Source of the DNA: Candidatus Lloydbacteria bacterium RIFCSPLOWO2_02_FULL_54_12
Lineage (GTDB): Bacteria; Patescibacteriota; Minisyncoccia; Phycocordibacterales; UBA6899
Assembly: GCA_001819095.1 (NCBI GenBank)
Contig: MHLS01000003.1
Span: forward strand, 1 to 10,187
DNA: 10,187 bases
Direction of reading: 5' to 3'
Below the pieces are notes generated by a model. That model saw nothing but the letters and a program-made list of their open reading frames with translations. It was not told the origin of the DNA and did no database searches. Positions 6,871-10,187 of the stretch are shown here, piece after piece. The position numbers were made by a program, and so were the translations under genes. How positions within the stretch are numbered: position 1 is the first letter of the stretch; the number at the start of each line of letters is the position of its first letter.

Positions 6871-7527
6871 TCATGGTGCGGCGACGGCACCTTCCAACTC
6901 GCCGGGATTGAATTTGCGGTAAAAAAGTTCAGTGATCTCTTCTGTGCCGATGCGTGTCGTCCTGATATCACAACGAGCGAGGCCCTGTTCCACGATTGAT
7001 GCGCGCTGTTCAAGCTGGATCCGGGCTTCCTCGAAGTTCTGCGTCTCTTCTTCTGTCTGCTTTTTCGGTGCACCACCCTTCTTTCCGAGAAATATGCCGC
7101 CCAAAAGCCCCTGGCCGCCGGATTTTCCCACCTGTTTCGGCTTGTTATAAGGAATGACGATGAAGAAAGTCTTCGACATGATGTTCGTGCGGCTCGTGAA
7201 GTCACGGATGAAACCGATATATTCGTGCGTCTGTATCTTCATGGCGTCGATTAACTGGAGTTTCTCGCGGTCTTCGAGCATTTTGATGTAAGGCCGAATA
7301 TCGAGCCGTTTCGACTGGATGTATATCTGGATGGGGAATTCAAGCGAATTGAGGAAATTCTGGAATTGGAGAATGATCGCCGCCTGCTCATCCGCCGACT
7401 TGAGGCCAAAATTAAGCGACGAGGTCATGATGAGCATTCGGAGGTCGCCACTATTTAAGACAAGGACACCGTTCTTGATATCCTTGATCGGCATGAAGTC
7501 CTGTGTGGGTTTTCCTGGGATCGCCAT
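6871..7527 (-). CDS. TraC/VirB4 N-terminal-domain-like protein (stand-alone)
   Basis: The protein is 218 aa, from ATG at 7527 to TGA at 6871-6873. Residues ~12-127 resemble the amino-terminal domain of TraC/VirB4-type ATPases: PIKDIKNGVLVLNSGDLRML, then LNFGLKSADEQAAIILQFQN, then a strand and basic segment (FPIQIYIQSKRLD) and KTFFIVIPY. After a Gly/Lys-rich loop (~131-156) comes a helical segment (EEARIQLEQRASIVEQGLAR), ending with IGTEEITELFYRKFNPG. There is no Walker motif, signal peptide or clear membrane helix, so it is probably cytoplasmic and membrane-associated through PrgI or VirB4. The ATPase gene follows 86 bp downstream. Together they total ~820 aa, close to a full-length VirB4/TraC, which suggests the ATPase is encoded in two pieces. 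The assignment is by motif pattern only. Confidence 0.8.
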   Translation of the reverse strand: MAIPGKPTQDFMPIKDIKNGVLVLNSGDLRMLIMTSSLNFGLKSADEQAAIILQFQNFLNSLEFPIQIYIQSKRLDIRPYIKMLEDREKLQLIDAMKIQTHEYIGFIRDFTSRTNIMSKTFFIVIPYNKPKQVGKSGGQGLLGGIFLGKKGGAPKKQTEEETQNFEEARIQLEQRASIVEQGLARCDIRTTRIGTEEITELFYRKFNPGELEGAVAAP

Positions 7528-7535
7528 GTTGCTCT

Positions 7536-7541
7536 ATTATA
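7536..7541 (-). promoter_or_regulatory. Candidate -10 box (TATAAT) directing a near-leaderless mRNA
   Basis: On the minus strand GGGGTATAATAGAGCAACATG places a perfect TATAAT 8 nt before the ATG at 7527. Transcription normally starts about 6-8 nt after the -10 box, which would put the mRNA 5' end at or next to the start codon. That fits the absence of a Shine-Dalgarno sequence here. No good -35 hexamer is visible at 16-18 bp spacing, which weakens the call. Confidence 0.45.
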
Positions 7542-7580
7542 CCCCGTTTTTTGCCTAAAGACGCCCGCGTTCTCCCCACA

Positions 7581-7632
7581 CAATACAAGGTCGGACCTTA
7601 AGAATTGATGCCCAAGGCCTCTCCTTGTATTG
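7581..7632. repeat. Family B hairpin element, copy 3 (degenerate)
   Basis: The left arm CAATACAAGGTCGGACCTT (7581-7599) pairs imperfectly with the right arm at 7614-7632 (15 of 19 positions), around a loop containing AAGAATTGATGCCC. The left arm holds a perfect dyad AAGGTCGGACCTT (7587-7599), and the right arm a decayed one, AAGGCCTCTCCTT (7614-7626). The loop shares ATTGAT with the other B copies. It lies upstream of the TraC-like gene and its possible promoter. Confidence 0.75.
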
Positions 7633-7658
7633 CGTGCAATTTGAACAGAAATAGGTCA

Positions 7659-7718
7659 GGATTTAAGAGGAAAGATTTAGGGGTTAAGCCTAAGTCCTTA
7701 ACCCTATCTCTTAAATCC
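7659..7718. repeat. Family C palindrome, copy 1 (60 bp)
   Basis: The outer arms GGATTTAAGAG (7659-7669) and CTCTTAAATCC (7708-7718) are exact inverted repeats. An inner exact pair, GGGTTAAG (7681-7688) and CTTAACCC (7697-7704), encloses an 8-nt loop. It has the same length as copy 2 at 8385-8444 and matches it at 47 of 60 positions without gaps. It lies downstream of prgI and overlaps the end of the duplicated prgI tail. Confidence 0.8.
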
Positions 7719-7752
7719 CCAACGGATCCATGCGTTTCTTCGACCTCGGCAT
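7711..7752 (-). repeat. Duplicated remnant of the prgI 3' end
   Basis: On the minus strand this segment reads as ATG then PRSKKRMDPLGI and TAA, closely matching the prgI C-terminus QKRMDALGI and stop. The GAAACGCATGGA core and TTGGGGATTTA tail are shared, offset by 59 bp, which is not a multiple of three. It is too short to be a functional gene and is best read as a partial duplication or a scar of a rearranged older 3' end. Its last bases (ATTTAA) fall within the right arm of family C copy 1. Confidence 0.65.
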
Positions 7753-7769
7753 TTGACTTCAACCCCACT

Positions 7770-8216
7770 CTAAATCCCCAAGGCGTCCATGCGTTTCTGG
7801 TCCTCGTCTTCTTTCGTCGTTACGTTCATTGACCACGAAAGGTCGCTCAATTTGCTTGAGACCGGCGATTTTGCAGACAGTCCGGTCTCGCGCTTGGTGG
7901 GCTTGAAGTTGTTCAGATTGAGCTCTGCTTCTGCGGCCTTCTCCTTCTTCTTCCAGACGTAAAATCGGGTGCTTTTGATGTAGCTGAACGCCGACTCGAG
8001 GATGAAAATGAAGGGTTTATTGTTGAACTTATAGAATGCGAGGGTGGCACCGAAGGCGGCAAAAGCAAGGCCGAGGATGATACCTATCCACGGGATGAAG
8101 CGAAAAGCCAGATAACCCATACCGAGGCCGCCCGCAAGGTAGAGGAATTGCTTGATCGTGAAGGGCCCGATGATCTTATCCTCGACGTCCAAAAATTGCG
8201 GAACTTGGAATTGCAT
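7770..8216 (-). CDS. prgI: PrgI family protein (VirB3-like inner-membrane T4SS component)
   Basis: This 148-aa protein begins MQFQVPQFLDVEDKIIGPFT, the characteristic start of PrgI-family proteins. Two closely spaced membrane helices follow (about 24-42 and 44-62, joined by RFIPW), then a short stretch (YKFNNKPFIFILESAFSYI) and a basic segment (YVWKKKEKAAE). The C-terminal ~55 residues are polar and end QKRMDALGI. PrgI proteins belong to conjugation and secretion systems of Gram-positive type and occupy the VirB3 position, next to the VirB4 ATPase. Here it is followed by the TraC-like and VirB4-like genes, as expected. The start is fixed by the conserved N-terminus even though it directly abuts family A copy 2 (GGG-ATG) and has no Shine-Dalgarno sequence. 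The stop is TAG at 7770-7772. Part of its 3' end is repeated 59 bp downstream. Confidence 0.9.
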   Translation of the reverse strand: MQFQVPQFLDVEDKIIGPFTIKQFLYLAGGLGMGYLAFRFIPWIGIILGLAFAAFGATLAFYKFNNKPFIFILESAFSYIKSTRFYVWKKKEKAAEAELNLNNFKPTKRETGLSAKSPVSSKLSDLSWSMNVTTKEDEDQKRMDALGI

Positions 8217-8333
8217 CCCGTTAGAGGTAGGACGCGGACCCCTTTGTCCACGTCAGCACCCGAGTACCACTGATAATAGTTGTTCGGCTTATCATTTTTA
8301 TGAAGTTTGTTCGGGTCCGTGACCTCTAACGGG
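8217..8333 (-). repeat. Family A element, copy 2 (117 bp, MITE-like)
   Basis: The element starts CCCGTTAGAGGT and ends ACCTCTAACGGG, perfect 12-bp terminal inverted repeats. A further inner pair (GGACCC near the left end, GGGTCC near the right) extends the stem potential. It is flanked on both sides by ATTGCAT (8210-8216 and 8334-8340), which looks like a 7-bp target duplication. It encodes no transposase. The left end directly abuts the prgI start codon, so the element forms the whole immediate 5' region of prgI. A second copy lies at 2771-2892 in the same orientation relative to its downstream gene. Alternatives are a mobile miniature element or a structured leader RNA, and it could be both. 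Confidence 0.8.
8221..8295 (-). other. Possible 24-codon leader ORF inside family A copy 2
   Basis: ATG at 8295 runs to TAA at 8221-8223. The peptide begins MISRTTIISGT and ends KGSASYL. The stop is 4 nt before the prgI ATG, a spacing that would allow translational coupling. Family A copy 1 has an ORF in the corresponding frame with the same ending (ASYL) and the same relation to its gene. No Shine-Dalgarno sequence precedes it. It may simply be an open frame in a conserved DNA repeat. Confidence 0.25.
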
Positions 8334-8350
8334 ATTGCATAATGAGGTGC

Positions 8351-8372
8351 TTGAAATACAAGGTCCGTCCTT
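8351..8372. repeat. Family B half-copy (single dyad)
   Basis: TTGAAATACAAGGTCCGTCC followed by TT resembles one arm of the family B hairpins at 6793-6850. It contains one 13-bp dyad, AAGGTCCGTCCTT (8360-8372). No matching second arm is present, so this is a half-element or a decayed copy. It lies between family C copy 2 and family A copy 2. Confidence 0.6.
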
Positions 8373-8384
8373 GAGCAAAAGACA

Positions 8385-8444
8385 AGATTTAAGAGGTAGG
8401 ATTTAAGATTTAAGCTTAATTCCTAAATCTTATTTCTTAAATCT
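8385..8444. repeat. Family C palindrome, copy 2 (60 bp)
   Basis: Two 30-nt arms (8385-8414 and 8415-8444) abut at AAG|CTT with no spacer and match at 25 of 30 positions as an inverted repeat. Each arm contains GATTTAAGA-type words. It lies 4 nt after the stop codon of the 196-aa gene. It aligns without gaps to 7659-7718 at 47 of 60 positions. No T-tract follows on the minus strand, so it is not a typical intrinsic terminator, though it could fold in RNA and protect a 3' end. Confidence 0.8.
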
Positions 8445-8448
8445 GCAA

Positions 8449-9039
8449 TTACGATCTCGGTGGTGGTGACGCCTGCGCCGGCGGTATCTTCACTTCCGTC
8501 GGTTTTTTGGGGATCGAGAACTGGGGTGTTCCAGGTGCGACCGGGGGAGGGGTTGCCGTGCCCTCGTAGCGGATCGCCTCGCTTTTCACGCGGAATGCTC
8601 CGCCCAATTTTTGCTCGAAGATGCTTCCCACATGCGTCGGACCGACGGTCGACATCTGCGGAGGGAAGTTGCTCTTTGTTGGCGTATTCGGGCTCGCCGG
8701 CACCGTTCCCGCAGGCGCTCCTTTGGCGTGAACTTCGTTCAGCAGCTGATCCTTGATCTCGTTAAAAATGTCGCGATTGATTTCCTGTGCGATGGATATC
8801 GCCTGATCTCTCGAAATATCGATGTCCTCGACGATCTTTTTGACGAATTCGGTCGGCGGAAGGGCGCCGTTCAAAAGTTTTCCGGTGATGCGCATAAGGA
8901 AGCCTCGGTCAAGTTCGCTCAATCCGTATTTCACACCGATATTTTCCAAGATGTCGATCGTCTCCTCGGCGCTTAAGACCTCGCGGACTCTTTGCGGCAA
9001 TTTTGCCCAAGGGATCTGTTGTGTGCTTATAGTAGGCAT
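8449..9039 (-). CDS. Conserved-looking helical protein with proline-rich C-terminus, function unknown
   Basis: This is a complete 196-aa ORF from ATG at 9039 to TAA at 8449-8451. Residues ~10-105 are predicted helical and soluble (LPQRVREVLSAEETIDILEN, then VKKIVEDIDISRDQAISIAQ and RDIFNEIKDQL). Residues ~106-196 are low complexity, rich in Pro, Thr and Ala, and end in basic-proline runs (SIPKKPTEVKIPP). There is no signal peptide or membrane helix, so it is probably cytoplasmic. The ATG is preceded by GACCTAGAAACATCAAC, with no Shine-Dalgarno match. It lies between the helical-tail gene and prgI, which suggests a role linked to the secretion apparatus, for example an adaptor with a disordered tail. 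I recognise the general type from such clusters but no named family, and no enzymatic motif is visible. Confidence 0.85.
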   Translation of the reverse strand: MPTISTQQIPWAKLPQRVREVLSAEETIDILENIGVKYGLSELDRGFLMRITGKLLNGALPPTEFVKKIVEDIDISRDQAISIAQEINRDIFNEIKDQLLNEVHAKGAPAGTVPASPNTPTKSNFPPQMSTVGPTHVGSIFEQKLGGAFRVKSEAIRYEGTATPPPVAPGTPQFSIPKKPTEVKIPPAQASPPPRS

Positions 9040-9068
9040 GTTGATGTTTCTAGGTCACATTAAGAATC

Positions 9069-10187
9069 CTATGGAACGATTATCCGCGGGGCTTCAGATG
9101 TCGGTGGCGTGTTGGTTGCGGGTGGCGTGACGGGTCCCTGGGGCGTCGGTGGTGTTACGGGACCTGCCGTACGTGCGCCTTCAGGAATGACGATCCGCGA
9201 AGGTTCCGGAGGTGTTTGTTTTCCAAATCGGGCTTGCAGAACCGGTGCCACCGTATCGCTGTAGAGGTTACTATTCAGGCGTTCGCGGATCTTGCTCTGC
9301 ACCTTTGAGTTCGAAGCGTATCCCTCGATGACCATCTCATGCGCGATCAGCGCGTCGTCGAGCTCCGCAATCTCATTCGTTTCCATCATGCCGAGGAATC
9401 TTGAGGATTGCCCGCGGAGTTCCTGCGCTTTTTTCTTCCATTCTTCGACTTTCTCCGGCGTCGGGCTGGGGTTGCTCTCGAAAGCGGTTTTCTCGGTGTT
9501 GTAGTCTTTCGTAAGGCGCTCAAGCTCTTTCTCGGCGTCGACCTGGAAGGTGCCACTCCCGATGCGGGCTTGGTTGCGGAGGTACTTGCGTGCGCTGTCG
9601 GTGCCGTTCGTGACAACACCGTTCGTGATTGCGGCGATGGTCTCCGGCGCAAGGTCGGTGCGCGTGTTCAGCCCTGATAGGTGCTGATTATTGAGTGCGG
9701 CGATGACCGGCGCCATTTGGAGTTGTTTGTTGTCGAGCAATTCTGCCGCTTCTTTCCCGTTTAACACGCTGAGGGACTTCTTTATCGCCTCCGCTGCCGC
9801 CTCACCGGCCCTCTTCCCGTCCTCTTCGGTCATCCGTCCCGCCTTGATCTCTTCTAGTGTGTCACCGAATTGCTTCGTCGCGTCCTTGAGGCTTTTCTTT
9901 GCCTCTGCGGTTACCTTTTCACGTTCAATGGTCTGTCGTGCGGTTTTGAACTCGCCCTCTTTGCCGTAACGTTCTTCTCCGACCACGTAACTTTTCAGTT
10001 TTTCACCCAACGTTTCTCCCTTTAGCTTTCCGCTTTCGTCTCTTGCGGAGATAGTTCCTAAGTTCGCCTTGAGATATGCCTCTTTTGCTACGGGGTCGTT
10101 CTTGTAGCGCTCTTCGGCGATTGCTAAGGTCTCTTTGTCGCGGTCGGTACCGGTGTAGCCGACGGCGCCGAGACTTACCTTACCAAG
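9069..10187 (-). CDS. Helical charged protein, 5'-truncated by the window edge; possibly the C-terminal tail of a larger T4SS membrane protein
   Basis: The reading frame is open from the right edge (first codon CTT at 10187) to a TAG at 9069-9071, giving 372 residues with no start in view. A TTG at 10010 could be read as a start, but the frame continues upstream through protein-like sequence (for example KNDPVAKEAYLKANLGT), so I treat the gene as truncated. The visible part is rich in Lys, Glu and Ala and looks helical or coiled-coil, with no transmembrane segment. The last ~50 residues are a Pro/Thr-rich linker (VTPPTPQGPVTPPATNTPP) ending APRIIVP, and an earlier RIVIPEG has a similar short motif. 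In related clusters a VirB6/TrbL-like multi-helix protein with a long soluble tail often lies upstream of prgI, so this may be such a tail. That is inference because the diagnostic membrane part is outside the window. The next gene starts 29 bp downstream, suggesting cotranscription. Confidence 0.8.
   Translation of the reverse strand, partial: LGKVSLGAVGYTGTDRDKETLAIAEERYKNDPVAKEAYLKANLGTISARDESGKLKGETLGEKLKSYVVGEERYGKEGEFKTARQTIEREKVTAEAKKSLKDATKQFGDTLEEIKAGRMTEEDGKRAGEAAAEAIKKSLSVLNGKEAAELLDNKQLQMAPVIAALNNQHLSGLNTRTDLAPETIAAITNGVVTNGTDSARKYLRNQARIGSGTFQVDAEKELERLTKDYNTEKTAFESNPSPTPEKVEEWKKKAQELRGQSSRFLGMMETNEIAELDDALIAHEMVIEGYASNSKVQSKIRERLNSNLYSDTVAPVLQARFGKQTPPEPSRIVIPEGARTAGPVTPPTPQGPVTPPATNTPPTSEAPRIIVP

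Noticed and set aside
7581..8444. CRISPR array, suggested by several short repeats around prgI
   Set aside because: The repeats belong to different families, are palindromic, irregularly spaced and separated by genes. There are no uniform spacers.

Overview
The window looks like part of a type IV secretion-like (T4SS-like) cluster from a Candidate Phyla Radiation (Patescibacteria/Parcubacteria-type) bacterium. The lineage call rests on recognised protein families and layout, not on a marker gene: a PrgI-family protein beginning MQFQVPQFLDVEDKI, a VirB4/TraC ATPase split into two genes, a two-helix VirB2-like pilin protein with a large exported tail, and several exported proteins with no known bacterial counterpart. 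TGA is used as a stop by three genes, so the code is the standard bacterial one. None of the well-supported start codons has a convincing Shine-Dalgarno sequence.

All nine well-supported genes lie on the minus strand, so transcription runs from high to low coordinates. In that order: the 3' part of a helical, charged protein (runs off the right edge); a 196-aa helical/proline-rich protein; prgI; a TraC-like N-terminal domain gene; the virB4-like ATPase; a four-helix membrane protein with a basic tail; a secreted Ig-like protein; a membrane-anchored beta-propeller-like protein; and a signal peptide + VirB2-like + Cys-rich + probable M15-like peptidase protein that overlaps its predecessor by ATGA. 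Two intrinsic terminators follow. A few codons of a possible convergent plus-strand gene sit at the left edge.

The longer intergenic gaps are filled with three repeat families. Family A (two copies, 117 and 122 bp) has 12-bp terminal inverted repeats, abuts start codons, and one copy is flanked by a 7-bp direct repeat. Family B is built from eight copies of a 13-bp dyad near AAGGTCSGACCTT, arranged as long hairpins in four gaps. Family C is a 60-bp imperfect palindrome present twice. The end of prgI is also partly duplicated 59 bp downstream. The short gaps have no repeats.

Working model (inference): PrgI (VirB3-like) and the split VirB4 form the inner-membrane motor, the pilin-peptidase protein supplies a membrane platform with a wall-processing domain, and the Ig-like and propeller proteins are exterior accessory parts. 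No VirB7-VirB10, VirB11 or VirD4 gene is visible in this window.
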